DNA of 64,000 bases from Ardenticatenaceae bacterium (GTDB lineage: Bacteria; Chloroflexota; Anaerolineae; Promineifilales; Promineifilaceae), in the NCBI GenBank assembly GCA_011525915.1, contig WYBM01000026.1, positions 62,001-126,000 on the forward strand. The letters run 5' to 3'. The position numbers were made by a program, and so were the translations under genes. How positions within the stretch are numbered: position 1 is the first letter of the stretch; every line of letters starts with the position of its first letter. Under the pieces are notes generated by a model. It did not search any database, was not told where the DNA came from, and saw only the letters and a program-made list of their open reading frames with translations. Of this stretch, positions 26,597-36,703 are shown piece by piece.

Positions 26597-29500
26597 CTAG
26601 GGATTTGGTTCCAGCGAGGCTAAATAGAGGGCCACAATCTCCCGATGATAGGGCACATTCTCAAGGTAGCTGCGCTGCAGGGCAGGGTCATCAATGGCCC
26701 CGGCGCGCGCCTGCAAGATATCATAGGCTTCGGTCAAAAGGTTAGCGGCACGGCCGTCATTCACTGCCTGCAATACATGAAAGCACGTCAGGTAAACGCG
26801 CAGTGGCTCATCTGTGCCGTGCAGGTTGCCCGCTTCCAGGTGGGCCATCACGGTGTCAACGTGGGTCACGGCCGTGGTCACATCCCCCTGCGCCAGGGCG
26901 ACGCGCGCCAGGCCAGCCCTGGCTTCCTGAGCCCAATTCTTGTTACCCATTTCCTGGCACATGCCCAAGGCACAGGTGTAAGCCGCCTGGGCTTCGCTCC
27001 ACATCCCGGCGGCGGCTTGTATGTGCCCCAGATTGCGCCAGGCCAAAGCGCCCTCAGGACGCAGCCCCAGTTTGTCTGCAATAGCCAATGCCTGTTGGTT
27101 CACTGTTAAGGCCTGTGCCTGATCGCCCAATTGGTGACTCAGCAGGGACAAATACACCAGAATCTCCACTTCACTTTGCGCGTTATGGGTAGCCCGGTAC
27201 TTTTCCAGTGCCGGTTCATAATAGGCACGCGCCTGTTTGTAGTCCCCCAGGTAAAGGAAGACGGTGCCCAGGTTCAGCAGGGCCAGGTTTTCGCCGTAAC
27301 TGTCGGCCATTTCTTGCCGCAGCCGCAGCGATTTCCGTTGGTATGTCTGCGCGGCGCTGTATTGGCCCAGATGAACGGCCACCAGACCCAGATTACCCAG
27401 CACAAAACTTTCATTGCGACGGTCACCAATCTCCTTCATGATCGCTAAAGCGGCTTCATAATACCCCTGGGCTGTTTCATAATCGCTTCGAGAAAGCGCC
27501 ACTACGCCGAGGTTATTTAACAGGACACTCTCCCCACGCCGGTCACTAACATGCTGCTTAAGCGTTAGTGCTGCTTCGTAATGGCCGAGGGCCTCTGCAT
27601 AATCCCCTTTAGACCAGGAGACGTTACCCAGGTTCATCAGGCAGTCGGCGGCCAGGTTTGTCAGCCCGGCCTGCTCGGCCAGGGTGAAAGCGTGTTGGCA
27701 GCAGCGCCGCGCTTTTTCATACTCTGCCTGGCGGAAGAGCGCTCGACCCCATTGCAAGTAGGCGGCGGCTTCCTGGTCTACGCTGCGGCCCAGGCGGGCC
27801 ATGGCCAGCGCTTGCTGTGACGCTTCACTGGCCGCTTTATAATCACCGGTGATTTCAGCAAAACGCGCCTGACGTAGGGCCACTTCGGCTTCTTTACTGG
27901 CTTTGCGCAGCAAACGGGCCAATTGACTGAGGGCTTTTAAGTCAGCCTGTTGGCGCTGCCGTTCACCTTGCAGGTTATACAGCTGTTCTCGCTGCAGCAG
28001 CAGATCATAACGACGGCCGTGGTCACTTTCCGCCGTGAGCTCCAGGGCACGGGTGAAATAATCTACGGCCTCTTCATTGGCAAAACGATGGGCCGCGGCA
28101 ACACCTGCTTTTTCCAGATACTCTTGTTTTTTGGGCAGGTTTTGGCTGCGGCCGTAATGAAAAGCTAACAGGTCTACAAAGCGGTTGGTGTCTAATCGTT
28201 CGATGTACTGCGCCAATTGTTCATGCAGCATGGCCCGGGTGGCGTAGGGCAGGCTTTCATACGTCACTTCCTGCGTGACAATGTGCTTAAACATATAAAC
28301 CAGTTCCGGCTCTGGCTGGTCTATAGGGGTCAGGTCCAGCCTTTCCAATTCCAGCAAATGCGCCCGGACCTGCGCTACCTCACCAAGCTCAGGATAGTAA
28401 CCTAACAGCCAGCCAAAACGGAACAGACGCCCGATGATACTGGCGATTTTGAGGGTGAGCTTTTGGGCTTCGTTTAGCTGGTCGATGCGGCTCAGAATCA
28501 GGCTGTGCAGGCTGGTGGGCAGGTCCAGGTTCTCCAGGGCGGCCACATCTGTCAGGTCCACACCACGATCATGTAAATAATTAACCAATTCCTCTACATA
28601 AAAGGGGTTACCCTGGGCACGGGCAGTGACCTGGGTGACAAGGGTTTCGGCCACGGCCGTGGCCTGGGTAGAAAATAGTTGACGCAGCTTGGCCTGGATC
28701 AGTTCTTCCGCTTCGGCGGAAGAAAGTTCAGCCAGGCTTATGGCTGTAAAATGCGGCAAGGCCTCTAAACGAGGTTTCTGCAAGCGTACCTGTTCCGGCG
28801 GTCGATAGGCCAATACCAACAACACCGGCAAATTGGCAATAGCCCGCCCCATCCCCGTCAACAAATCGTGTGAGATAGGGTCTATCCAATGCACATCTTC
28901 AAAGATAAACACCAGCGCCGAACCGGACGCCTGTCTTTGCCGTGCCCCGGTGTGCAGGCAGGTCAGCAACAGCGCCTCAAGCGCCATCCGGCGTGATTGG
29001 GGATCGAGCGAGCGGGTGAATTCATTTTCGGCTACAGGTAAACCTAATATCCCTGCCAACAATGGCACTGCATTTTGCCTTTCGGGCGCCAGGCGGGCTA
29101 TCTGTTTTTCCATCTCCTCCACCTGCCACGCCAGGGAGTCAGTACTGTTTAGGCCCAGAAAGGCGTGCCAGATAGACAACCACACCAGGTAGGGGATGTT
29201 TGTGCCATAAGACTGGCACTCACCCAGATAAACGGGTACATTCCCTGCCTCGGCCAGTTTGTTGATCTCGGCTACCAGCCGAGACTTACCTATGCCTGCT
29301 TCACCCGTAATGCCAATGATTTGCCCCTGTCCCTGGTAAACCAGTTTTAGTTTCTGGGTGATCAGCTGCAGTTCTGCCCGCCGACCCACCAGCGGAATGT
29401 TGTATTCAGGCGCTTGTAGATAGCCAGTTTGCGGCCGCCGGCGGCGGGTAAGTGAATAAACAGGCACGGTTCCGCGCTTTCCTTTTAGAGGGATAGCCGC

Positions 29501-30730
29501 GACGGTTTCCAGGTAAAAGCCACGCCGCAGCAGCTTTTCTATCGCTTCACTTACCAGTATCTGGCCGGGGTCTGCGCGTTCCATCAGGCGCGCTGCCAGG
29601 TTTACGTCATCGCCCAACACGCCATAGGTACGCCGTTTGTGGCTGCCATAGGAACCAGCACGCATGACGCCCCGGCTCATACCAATTTGCACCGGCGCCG
29701 CCGCCAGGAAAGGCAGCTTTTCCAACTCTAAGGCGGCATTGGCCGCCCGAAATGCATCATCTTCATGGGCAATAGGTGCGCCAAATGACGCATAGAGGTA
29801 GCTGCCCTTGTCACCAATGGTGAGCTGTAGGAGCGTACCGCCATATTGGGTGAGGATATTCTGGACCCGGCGCACAAAATCATCCAGTTTAGGTCCGGCC
29901 TGAGGGTCATCTTCATAGTTAAGACCGGTGAAGCGCAGGAAAAGGGCCACGGCCGGGCGCAGCTCGGTGAGGAACTGGCCCTGGGCCATTTGCTCACGTT
30001 CATAAACGGCCGTGAGCAGCCAGGGGCGCGTTTGTGCCGGCGTCAACTGGGCGGTAGCGATGTCTGGCCAGTGGTGGGGGGCTACCGCCGGGCGCAAATC
30101 AGTGACCAGGGCAAACGGCGTCTCCGTCGTTTCATCATGTCGCCACCCGGCAATGGTTATTGTCTGAAACAAGGTATTAACGGTTGCCTGATCCACCAAC
30201 AACTCGCCTGGTTGAGCCAACTTTTCGGCCTGGGCCAGCCGGTCAATAACCTGCCCGGCCAGTGTATCTAACAGCTGAATTGCCGGATCACCTACCAGGA
30301 AACGATATGCTTTACCCGTGGTAACGGCCGTTTTCATGGCCAGGTGGGCTGTATGTCCGTCACCTAATGAAATAGTTGCAAACGCAGTCATCACCGTTTG
30401 CAAAGCCAGCGCAGCAGCCACAGCCCTGGCCGCCGCCGCTCCTTGCTGCTCATCAAACCAGCAGGTGATTGAATCTCCGGCAAAACTAATAACGCTGCCG
30501 CCATAATAATCCACCTGGGAGATCAACGCTTCGTACACCCGGTTTAAATGGCTAGACAGCTCCTCGGCGCCCCGCCGTGGGCCTAACAGGTGGGCCAACC
30601 GCTCTGTCAGGGGGGTAAACCCAGAGATGTCGGCAAAGAGCGCTGCACCTTTAGAGTGGTCGGGCAAGGAAACGCCCTGCATTAAAGCCAGACGGCGATC
30701 AACGGGAATGTAAGAGATGAAGGCATTCAT
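26597..30730 (-). CDS. sAC-like protein: two cyclase domains, AAA ATPase, TPRs
   Basis: 1377 aa from ATG 30728-30730 (MNAFISYIPV); the frame is open to 30877 without a supported start. Domains: class III cyclase domain 1 (about 28-215) with both metal Asp residues (Asp34 in FADISGF, Asp86 in FAGDS); cyclase domain 2 (about 255-430) lacking the first Asp (LFLRFTG) but having the transition-state Asn and Arg in GDDVNLAAR; AAA/STAND ATPase with P-loop GEAGIGKS (476-483) and a Walker B IFEDVHW; then many TPRs (about 960-1330). This is the order found in animal ADCY10. The two cyclase halves complement each other and could form one active site. Whether it makes cAMP is unproved. Confidence 0.85.
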   Translation of the reverse strand: MNAFISYIPVDRRLALMQGVSLPDHSKGAALFADISGFTPLTERLAHLLGPRRGAEELSSHLNRVYEALISQVDYYGGSVISFAGDSITCWFDEQQGAAAARAVAAALALQTVMTAFATISLGDGHTAHLAMKTAVTTGKAYRFLVGDPAIQLLDTLAGQVIDRLAQAEKLAQPGELLVDQATVNTLFQTITIAGWRHDETTETPFALVTDLRPAVAPHHWPDIATAQLTPAQTRPWLLTAVYEREQMAQGQFLTELRPAVALFLRFTGLNYEDDPQAGPKLDDFVRRVQNILTQYGGTLLQLTIGDKGSYLYASFGAPIAHEDDAFRAANAALELEKLPFLAAAPVQIGMSRGVMRAGSYGSHKRRTYGVLGDDVNLAARLMERADPGQILVSEAIEKLLRRGFYLETVAAIPLKGKRGTVPVYSLTRRRRPQTGYLQAPEYNIPLVGRRAELQLITQKLKLVYQGQGQIIGITGEAGIGKSRLVAEINKLAEAGNVPVYLGECQSYGTNIPYLVWLSIWHAFLGLNSTDSLAWQVEEMEKQIARLAPERQNAVPLLAGILGLPVAENEFTRSLDPQSRRMALEALLLTCLHTGARQRQASGSALVFIFEDVHWIDPISHDLLTGMGRAIANLPVLLVLAYRPPEQVRLQKPRLEALPHFTAISLAELSSAEAEELIQAKLRQLFSTQATAVAETLVTQVTARAQGNPFYVEELVNYLHDRGVDLTDVAALENLDLPTSLHSLILSRIDQLNEAQKLTLKIASIIGRLFRFGWLLGYYPELGEVAQVRAHLLELERLDLTPIDQPEPELVYMFKHIVTQEVTYESLPYATRAMLHEQLAQYIERLDTNRFVDLLAFHYGRSQNLPKKQEYLEKAGVAAAHRFANEEAVDYFTRALELTAESDHGRRYDLLLQREQLYNLQGERQRQQADLKALSQLARLLRKASKEAEVALRQARFAEITGDYKAASEASQQALAMARLGRSVDQEAAAYLQWGRALFRQAEYEKARRCCQHAFTLAEQAGLTNLAADCLMNLGNVSWSKGDYAEALGHYEAALTLKQHVSDRRGESVLLNNLGVVALSRSDYETAQGYYEAALAIMKEIGDRRNESFVLGNLGLVAVHLGQYSAAQTYQRKSLRLRQEMADSYGENLALLNLGTVFLYLGDYKQARAYYEPALEKYRATHNAQSEVEILVYLSLLSHQLGDQAQALTVNQQALAIADKLGLRPEGALAWRNLGHIQAAAGMWSEAQAAYTCALGMCQEMGNKNWAQEARAGLARVALAQGDVTTAVTHVDTVMAHLEAGNLHGTDEPLRVYLTCFHVLQAVNDGRAANLLTEAYDILQARAGAIDDPALQRSYLENVPYHREIVALYLASLEPNP

Positions 30731-31054
30731 AGGGTTTCTGCCCGACCTTAGGCAAAACTTCGTGGTCAAAACCGCCAGAGCTAAAACCTCTGAGGGAATG
30801 TTTGTGTAAATACCTATTTGTACTGCAAGCGCATGCCAATTACAACCCCGGCGAGAAACATTGATCATCAATTTCACAAGACAGGCAGGTGGAAGTGGCT
30901 AAATAAAAATAAACTGCCAGACATGGCACCATGTCTGGCAGCTTATCGGGAAGAGGCGCAGCTATTTTGAGCGCCTCACCCAATACAGTGTCACCCAAAA
31001 ATTTGCGCTTGGGATAAGGGTCGCCCAGAGTCAGGGCTTACAGCAGCAGCAAAC
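30731..31054. other. Intergenic region upstream of cyclase gene
   Basis: 324 bp between the Rieske gene stop and the start of the cyclase gene, both on the minus strand. It holds the Rieske terminator (30913-30940). The 30731-30877 part is an in-frame extension of the cyclase ORF judged non-coding, and presumably the cyclase leader. No clear promoter seen. Confidence 0.4.
30913..30940 (-). terminator. Rho-independent terminator of Rieske gene
   Basis: 12-bp stem CTGCCAGACATG (30913-30924) and CATGTCTGGCAG (30929-30940), 4-nt loop; on the minus strand it is followed by TTTATTTTTATTT. Confidence 0.85.
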
Positions 31055-32803
31055 CTAGGCAAAGAGGTGTTCGCCACGATGCAGACGCGCGGCAATCTGA
31101 TAGGTTTGACCTTGGGCGCGTACGGTGGGCGAATGGGCCGCCAGATAGCGGGCAGCGGCAATGAGCGTGTGTGTTCCTGCTTCTGTACCACGTAAGGCCT
31201 CAAACTGCTTAAAGGCGGCCTCTATGGTTTGGATGGTGTGGAAGTCACGGTCCTCACGCAGCAGCAGCCCACCCAGCATCGCCAGCATTTGGTCAGGCTC
31301 CCCGTCTGCCGCCAGATAGCGCGCTACCAATTCACCGGCTTCGTTTACCTGCTGTTGATGGTCTAGTCGGCTGGGCAGTTGAGCCAGCAGATCTGCTGGT
31401 TCAGCCATCTGCCCATTAGGGGTGGGAAGGCGTGCCGCCGGGATGTTTAAGAAACGGTCCAGGTAGATGCTCATGGCAGCGTCAAAAACACCACGCAACA
31501 ATGCCAGGGAGGGGGCGCGTTTTAGCCCTTGTTGTATGGCGTTAGCAAAGGTAAAGGTGTGCAAGGCCGTGTCCCAATCTCCAAATTCGTTGCTGGTGTG
31601 GAAGCGAGCAATGCGCAAAGCGGCGGCATAGGTCACAGCTTCCGCCAGTTGGTGCGCGGTAGCACCTTGCCGCAAAGCGTCCAGAAGAGCATGGGCGATG
31701 GCCTGCGGGTCATCGCCATGCAAGATGGGCAAAAGATCATGCCAGTGCCAGGCCGCAGTGGTTTTAGCCACGGCAACAGTCTGCAGCTGCTGGAATGCTT
31801 TATCTAAAATGGCTACCAGGTCTATGGGGTTGCGCCAGGCATTGGCTTCTTCCATGCGGTCAGCGGCGGCATAACCCGGCACCAGGCTGGTCAGCACGAT
31901 CTCAGCGTATTCCCAGCCGGCAATATCCAACGCTTCAAAGGCTTTATTGGTAAAGTCAGCCGGGTGGCCGACTTGAATATAGCGGTGGTCGGTCACGGCC
32001 GTGAACAACATATCGGCCATTTGCGATGGTGACGCTCCGGCCCGGACAGCGGAAATGATGCAGCGTTCGGCACCTTCGGCGTCACGGACCTCAATGAACT
32101 GGCGGAACCAACGTTTGAGCGTAGGCAATTCGGTGGTGGTACCGGGCAGCGGCCGTACCGGAAAGCGGGGGGCACTGCCGGAACTTTCACGGGCCACGGC
32201 CGTCAGACCATGATACAACGCTCGTGGCCGGTCAACCGCATCCAGGTAGGGCAGCAAGTCCATCAGGCAGGTGAGAATAGTTAACCCCTGCCCCCAGCCG
32301 GCCCAGCGGTACCTGGCGCCAAATTCCAGCCCAATCCGGAACGGGGCTACCGTGGCCTGGCGCTCATCTTCACCACTGGCTAACAGAGTCAGTACCGCTT
32401 TGCCGATCACCAGGGGAATATCTCGCTCCAACCCCACCTGCAAGCGCTCACGTTGATGGGCTTCAGGATCATGGGTGCGGGCCAGGTCTACCCACACATC
32501 ACCATCGCGGATGTCTACGGGGAAAGCACGCACGTCATCAGCCCATTGGTCAAACGTGCCCCCACTTTCCAGATCAAAGCGGGCATGATGCCAGTGGCAG
32601 GTGAGGATGCCATCCTTCACAGTGCCTTTTTCCAGGGGGAAACCCATGTGTGGGCAGCGATTATCCACAGCATAGACCTGCCCCCCTATATACCAGAGGC
32701 CAATGGTATGCCCACCAAGTTGAACGGTTTTGCAGGCGACAGCTTCAAGTTCAGCCAAGGGCAACGCACGGGTAAATTGAGACACGGCCGTTAACGTACT
32801 CAT
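31055..32803 (-). CDS. Rieske [2Fe-2S] protein with large helical domain
   Basis: 582 aa. Residues 5-115 form a Rieske ferredoxin-type domain with complete ligands Cys50/His52 (NRCPH) and Cys69/His72 (CHWH). The remaining 460 residues are mostly alpha-helical, with His-rich spots (TDHRYIQVGHPADF, AAWHWHDLL) that could hold a metal or cofactor. It lacks the mononuclear-iron pattern of ring-hydroxylating dioxygenases as far as I can tell. Start ATG 32803 follows AAGGAGAAGGAA. Its function may be an oxidoreductase that takes electrons through the Rieske centre; substrate unknown. It lies next to an ArsR-type regulator on the same strand. Confidence 0.75.
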   Translation of the reverse strand: MSTLTAVSQFTRALPLAELEAVACKTVQLGGHTIGLWYIGGQVYAVDNRCPHMGFPLEKGTVKDGILTCHWHHARFDLESGGTFDQWADDVRAFPVDIRDGDVWVDLARTHDPEAHQRERLQVGLERDIPLVIGKAVLTLLASGEDERQATVAPFRIGLEFGARYRWAGWGQGLTILTCLMDLLPYLDAVDRPRALYHGLTAVARESSGSAPRFPVRPLPGTTTELPTLKRWFRQFIEVRDAEGAERCIISAVRAGASPSQMADMLFTAVTDHRYIQVGHPADFTNKAFEALDIAGWEYAEIVLTSLVPGYAAADRMEEANAWRNPIDLVAILDKAFQQLQTVAVAKTTAAWHWHDLLPILHGDDPQAIAHALLDALRQGATAHQLAEAVTYAAALRIARFHTSNEFGDWDTALHTFTFANAIQQGLKRAPSLALLRGVFDAAMSIYLDRFLNIPAARLPTPNGQMAEPADLLAQLPSRLDHQQQVNEAGELVARYLAADGEPDQMLAMLGGLLLREDRDFHTIQTIEAAFKQFEALRGTEAGTHTLIAAARYLAAHSPTVRAQGQTYQIAARLHRGEHLFA

Positions 32804-32925
32804 TTCCTTCTCCTTTTCGAACAAGTCAGGCGTAACACTATCAGGTTGGATAGTTATATTTTATGGGAAACGGCCAGTAAACTCCCCCGCCAACGGCACG
32901 GCCGTGCGCCTGTACGATAGTACAG

Positions 32926-34020
32926 CTACTCTTCTAAAAGCTTACCGCTCAAGAAATTCTCCAACATAGCACAGGCACCGTCAACAGCCTCATGCCGGGC
33001 CTCATAACGACGCCCCTGGTTGCTTAGGGTAACGTGTACCAGGCGCGCCAGGCGCAGCGCATCCAGGTGATGAATCACCGTTGGCGGCCGCAGCCGCAGG
33101 CGGCGGGCCAATTCTGCCGGCGTTAGCGGCTCCTCAGCCAGATATTTCAAAATGCGTAACCGGGTGGGATCAGCCAGCGCCTTCAGTGTGTTGTAGAGCA
33201 GTTCCGGTACCATCTCTCCGGGGACCAATGACATGCCGTCTGGCCGGCCACCGTAAAGAAAGACCCATTTCTCACCACCTTGACCAATGGGGCCAAAATA
33301 GGTTAAAGGTGTCGTCCAGAATGAAGGGACCATCACCAATTCCTTCATCTGTTCCACACCTTCATAGTCAAAACGCAAACCTTGCGATAACTCATTCAAC
33401 AGTTCATCTAAAGGCAGCGTATTGCTTAAAGCTTGAGCCTTGGCTGCACTTTGGGTCAAAGCCGGTAGAATGCGCTCCTCTTCTTCGTGGAAAAAGACCT
33501 CATAATAGGATTTTAGGGCCTCCAGATAACTGTGGCCAAATTGTTCAGCATTGGCCCACACCATAAGTGTAGCTTCAACTTCTTCTTCGCTCACCTTTTT
33601 TTTGCCTTTGCCCCCTTTGCGCTGCTTTTCTACCATCAGGTTATTTAACATCCGCGCTTCAGTTTCATGCCATGTACCATGGTCGGCGACGCGGTACAAT
33701 AATTCCTTAAAGTCATCCGCCAGGTAACAGTCAGAAATTTCATGTAACCGCCGTCTGGGCGGGATTTCTTCCAGGCGATCTAAGATGGTAGCGCTGTTTT
33801 TAGGATGAGGTAAAGAGGTGAGCCAGGGTAACGGCCAGACATGATGATTTGTCAACACATCTTGCAGGAATTCACGATGTTCAATGGGCAAACGTGACCG
33901 CACCCCAGCCGCCCAATTCCCCCGCAAACCAAACCGGTCAGGATCGTGCAGAACTTCCAGACTAACAAACAGATCATGCGCTGTTCCGATGTCCCAGATG
34001 AATTGGGGTGTTGGTTTCAT
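32926..34020 (-). CDS. ArsR-type winged-helix regulator with large N-terminal domain
   Basis: 364 aa. The C-terminal 90 residues are an ArsR-family wHTH (LADPTRLRILKYLAEEPLTPAELARRL ... PPTVIHHLDALRLARLV). The 270-residue N-terminal region has a Lys-rich patch (KQRKGGKGKKKVSEEE) and resembles the DUF5937-like input part of long ArsR proteins. No metal-binding CVC motif. An inverted repeat TAATAA-N5-TTATTA at 34049-34065 just upstream may be its operator. It lies upstream of the Rieske gene on the same strand (122-bp gap), which it may regulate. Confidence 0.8.
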   Translation of the reverse strand: MKPTPQFIWDIGTAHDLFVSLEVLHDPDRFGLRGNWAAGVRSRLPIEHREFLQDVLTNHHVWPLPWLTSLPHPKNSATILDRLEEIPPRRRLHEISDCYLADDFKELLYRVADHGTWHETEARMLNNLMVEKQRKGGKGKKKVSEEEVEATLMVWANAEQFGHSYLEALKSYYEVFFHEEEERILPALTQSAAKAQALSNTLPLDELLNELSQGLRFDYEGVEQMKELVMVPSFWTTPLTYFGPIGQGGEKWVFLYGGRPDGMSLVPGEMVPELLYNTLKALADPTRLRILKYLAEEPLTPAELARRLRLRPPTVIHHLDALRLARLVHVTLSNQGRRYEARHEAVDGACAMLENFLSGKLLEE

Positions 34021-34048
34021 CTTATATCCCCTTCTGCCTGCACGCAGA

Positions 34049-34065
34049 TAATAACATGATTATTA
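34049..34065. promoter_or_regulatory. Possible operator of ArsR-type gene
   Basis: TAATAA (34049-34054) and TTATTA (34060-34065), 5-bp spacer, 29-45 bp upstream of the ArsR gene start; a longer GCCTGC/GCAGGC pair surrounds it. Confidence 0.35.
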
Positions 34066-34141
34066 GACTATACGCAGGCCGCATGTTAGTTATAGTCTGT
34101 AATTACGTTCTATGCAAACTGTCAGCAGGACAGGCAGTCTG

Positions 34142-34720
34142 CTAACGCTTACGGGCGGCCAATGCCTGGCGCACAATTTCTTGGATCTGCCCAAGATGAC
34201 TATCATCATGTGAAAGGCCAAGCATAAAACGGATCACGGCCGTCATCTTCGTGCCCCCTTCCCTGGTCTGGTACCAATTCTCCAGGTCTGGCGTATCTGG
34301 CCACATATCCAGGCTGGCCAGGCGCAGGCGGCGGCTCTCTTCCAGACGCTGGCGGCATTGGATTATCGTTGTTACCGTCTGCCACGGCACCTCGTGGCGT
34401 GACCGGCGCGACTGCACAGGCACGCCGCGTGCCAGTTCGGCAGCCAGGGCAGCACTTTCCTCCGCCGAAGCGGTGGTATGCACAATCACATGCCCCAGGG
34501 TCCAGGCCAGGTTAACGTCTTCCTCATTCGCGGCATAGGTATCCCTGGCATGGGGGTCATCCGGCACAAACACAATATCGGCGTCCGTACAATCGGCCAT
34601 ATAGCCAAGCATGGCATCTATCATTTCATGGGTCAGGTTACGCAAATCATCAACGCTAAGCCCCGCTGTAAAGTCGGCCCAACTGACTTGTTTATGACGT
34701 ACGGCCGTAAAATCCATCAT
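34142..34720 (-). CDS. DinB-family protein
   Basis: 192 aa four-helix-bundle protein of the DinB/YfiT group, many of which are metal-dependent thiol S-transferases. Seen: likely metal His residues in the GHVIVHTT and [11 protein letters not shown] segments, spaced as in the family. The second codon is also ATG (34717). Monocistronic on the minus strand. Substrate unknown. Confidence 0.8.
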   Translation of the reverse strand: MMDFTAVRHKQVSWADFTAGLSVDDLRNLTHEMIDAMLGYMADCTDADIVFVPDDPHARDTYAANEEDVNLAWTLGHVIVHTTASAEESAALAAELARGVPVQSRRSRHEVPWQTVTTIIQCRQRLEESRRLRLASLDMWPDTPDLENWYQTREGGTKMTAVIRFMLGLSHDDSHLGQIQEIVRQALAARKR

Positions 34721-34794
34721 CTTACATTACCCCTTTGTATTCCAATTATTGATCAGATTCTTCGTGAGTGTGGACATTGACTAAAAAGGGACAA

Positions 34795-34825
34795 GGGGTG
34801 TTAGTTCCCTCACAACTAACACCCC
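34795..34825 (-). terminator. Terminator of the 37573-34860 operon
   Basis: 12-bp perfect stem GGGGTGTTAGTT (34795-34806) and AACTAACACCCC (34814-34825) with a 7-nt loop, 34 bp after the stop of the HTH gene; on the minus strand TTGTCCCTTTTT follows. Confidence 0.75.
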
Positions 34826-34859
34826 AGTCCAGAGATAAGGAGGAGACTAACGACAGGCG

Positions 34860-36674
34860 TCAGTCATTGGAGGCTTGTAAAGCGGTATATAGCTCCCCTA
34901 GCAGCCTATAAAGTTCTATAAGTTCCGGTACATACAGAGCTGACCACGGGGCAAAAAACAGATCATCGGTAGCCATTTCAGCTTCCTGACGCAGTTGTTG
35001 GCCTTTTTCAGTCACGGTATAGGTGTTGTCTTTTTCCATTAATAAGCCCCGCTGGCAGCAATCTTGCAAAGCGGCCGTGTACTCGGACGCATCATAACCA
35101 CGAAATGCCAGCTTTTCAGCCACGGCCGTGGCTGTAGCCACCGGGTCACCCCATACATTTTGGCCCCATACATGGCTAAAAGCTTCCCACTGATAACCAG
35201 GCAAGCCATATGGCTGCCAGGCCGCTACATGAGCATCATCACGAAAGTTGATCACCTCTATCAGGCAGCCATTTATTCGCCAGAGAACAGGGGCCTCATC
35301 GTCTGGGCGAAAGTGACGACTGTCACTCAGTGCTGGCTTGGCCTCAGGCTGCTCTGCCGTGGCCAGCCCCTGGCAAAGCTTTTGCAACACTCCAACCAGG
35401 CGTTCCAACGCAGACAAAGGCAAAGGGGTCAGCCCGGTCAAAGTGCTTGCGGCAGCCCCCATCACGGCGGCCACAGCCGCCTGACCACGCTCTGTCGCTG
35501 TATAACCATCCGGTAGGGACCCAGTCGTAAAGCCGCGTGCGGCTGTGCCTGCCAGACGTTCCGCTACTGTTTCTGGCTTCATGTAGGGTATCACCGCCTG
35601 GACGTAACCTGGGGAGACTCCTCCAGGCATCTGGGCAGCACGCCGGGTAAGCATGAGGTCACTGACAGCAAAACCCACCTCCTCAGCTTTCTTTTGCAGG
35701 GTCGGCCAGTAACGTTGGGCTATTACCTGCTGTGTGTCAGAAAGCAGGCGCCAGACATCTTTTAGTTCTGGTGGTTTTAATGTGTCATGTAAAGCTGACA
35801 TCAAGGATTTCATTTCTGACACTTCGCCATCTGTTAAATTCCAGGGAGCAAAAAAGAGGCGATCAGTTTCCATTTCGACGGCGTCGCGTACCTGTCGGCC
35901 TTCGGCGGTGACAGTGTAACGGCCGTTTTCTGCTTCTAACCAACCGCGCTCAGCCACCTTTTGCAAAGCGCCTTCATAAGCAGCCGCATCATACCCCCGA
36001 AAACTGCTTAATTTTTCGGCCAGGGCTGCGGCCGTGGCCACCGGGTCACCAAAGACATATTCACCATGTACGTGGCTGAACGCTTCCCATTCATACCCGG
36101 CCAGATCATAAGCCTGCCAGGCGGCTATGTGAGCATCATCACGGAAAGCATTCAAATCATTGAGATAGCGGCGCAGGCGTTCCAGGGCAGGGGCATCCGG
36201 GCCAGGGTCGTAAAAGCGGCTGCGGTTCAGGTTAGGATGGGCCGGCTCGGCAGCTGATAGGCTGGCATCTACCATGCGCCGCAGTAAATGGGCCAGGTTC
36301 TCGGCATCATCCAGGGAAAGCCATTGAACCGCCTGCGCCGCTGTCACGGCCGCTGCCGGTACGGCATGGGCGATCTTTTCCCCTTTTTCCGTAAGCCGAA
36401 AGGTTTTATCTGTCACTGTTTCTAAAACGCCCCTTTCGGCGGCGCCAGAAAGCCGGGTGAGCACACTATCCGCTGATTGGTAAGGCGTTCGTTCCAGATG
36501 GACAGCCGCGGTAAGCGGCTGGGGGGCTGCCGAAAGGGCTGTTTGGGCGACTAATGTATCACCTCCCTGCACGTCCATTTCCTGAAGGAGAGGCATAATG
36601 CCCGGCAGGTAATGGTTATTGATGTCTGTGGCCAGCTGCTGGCTGGCGGCGGTATACCACTGGTAACGCTCCAT
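34860..36674 (-). CDS. Tandem-duplicated helix-turn-helix protein (SCO6745/SalK-like)
   Basis: 604 aa from ATG 36672-36674, with GGAGG upstream. Two copies of a roughly 280-residue unit. Each ends in the same pattern: FRDDAH(I/V)AAWQ, YEWEAFSHV or YQWEAFSHV, GDPVATA, EKL, FRGYDA, a winged-helix core, YTVT(A/E), then TD-(R/D)-LFFAPW. The TEKG and TAEGRQ wing segments resemble MarR/PadR-like wHTH, and the unit resembles the SCO6745 family of actinobacterial HTH proteins. The two copies would give an intramolecular dimer. It is the last gene of a three-gene operon behind the operator array at 37662-37719, so it is the best candidate for the repressor that binds there. That is inference. Confidence 0.6.
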   Translation of the reverse strand: MERYQWYTAASQQLATDINNHYLPGIMPLLQEMDVQGGDTLVAQTALSAAPQPLTAAVHLERTPYQSADSVLTRLSGAAERGVLETVTDKTFRLTEKGEKIAHAVPAAAVTAAQAVQWLSLDDAENLAHLLRRMVDASLSAAEPAHPNLNRSRFYDPGPDAPALERLRRYLNDLNAFRDDAHIAAWQAYDLAGYEWEAFSHVHGEYVFGDPVATAAALAEKLSSFRGYDAAAYEGALQKVAERGWLEAENGRYTVTAEGRQVRDAVEMETDRLFFAPWNLTDGEVSEMKSLMSALHDTLKPPELKDVWRLLSDTQQVIAQRYWPTLQKKAEEVGFAVSDLMLTRRAAQMPGGVSPGYVQAVIPYMKPETVAERLAGTAARGFTTGSLPDGYTATERGQAAVAAVMGAAASTLTGLTPLPLSALERLVGVLQKLCQGLATAEQPEAKPALSDSRHFRPDDEAPVLWRINGCLIEVINFRDDAHVAAWQPYGLPGYQWEAFSHVWGQNVWGDPVATATAVAEKLAFRGYDASEYTAALQDCCQRGLLMEKDNTYTVTEKGQQLRQEAEMATDDLFFAPWSALYVPELIELYRLLGELYTALQASND

Positions 36675-36703
36675 CGTTTTATCCTCCACATGTGACAACC
36701 TGG

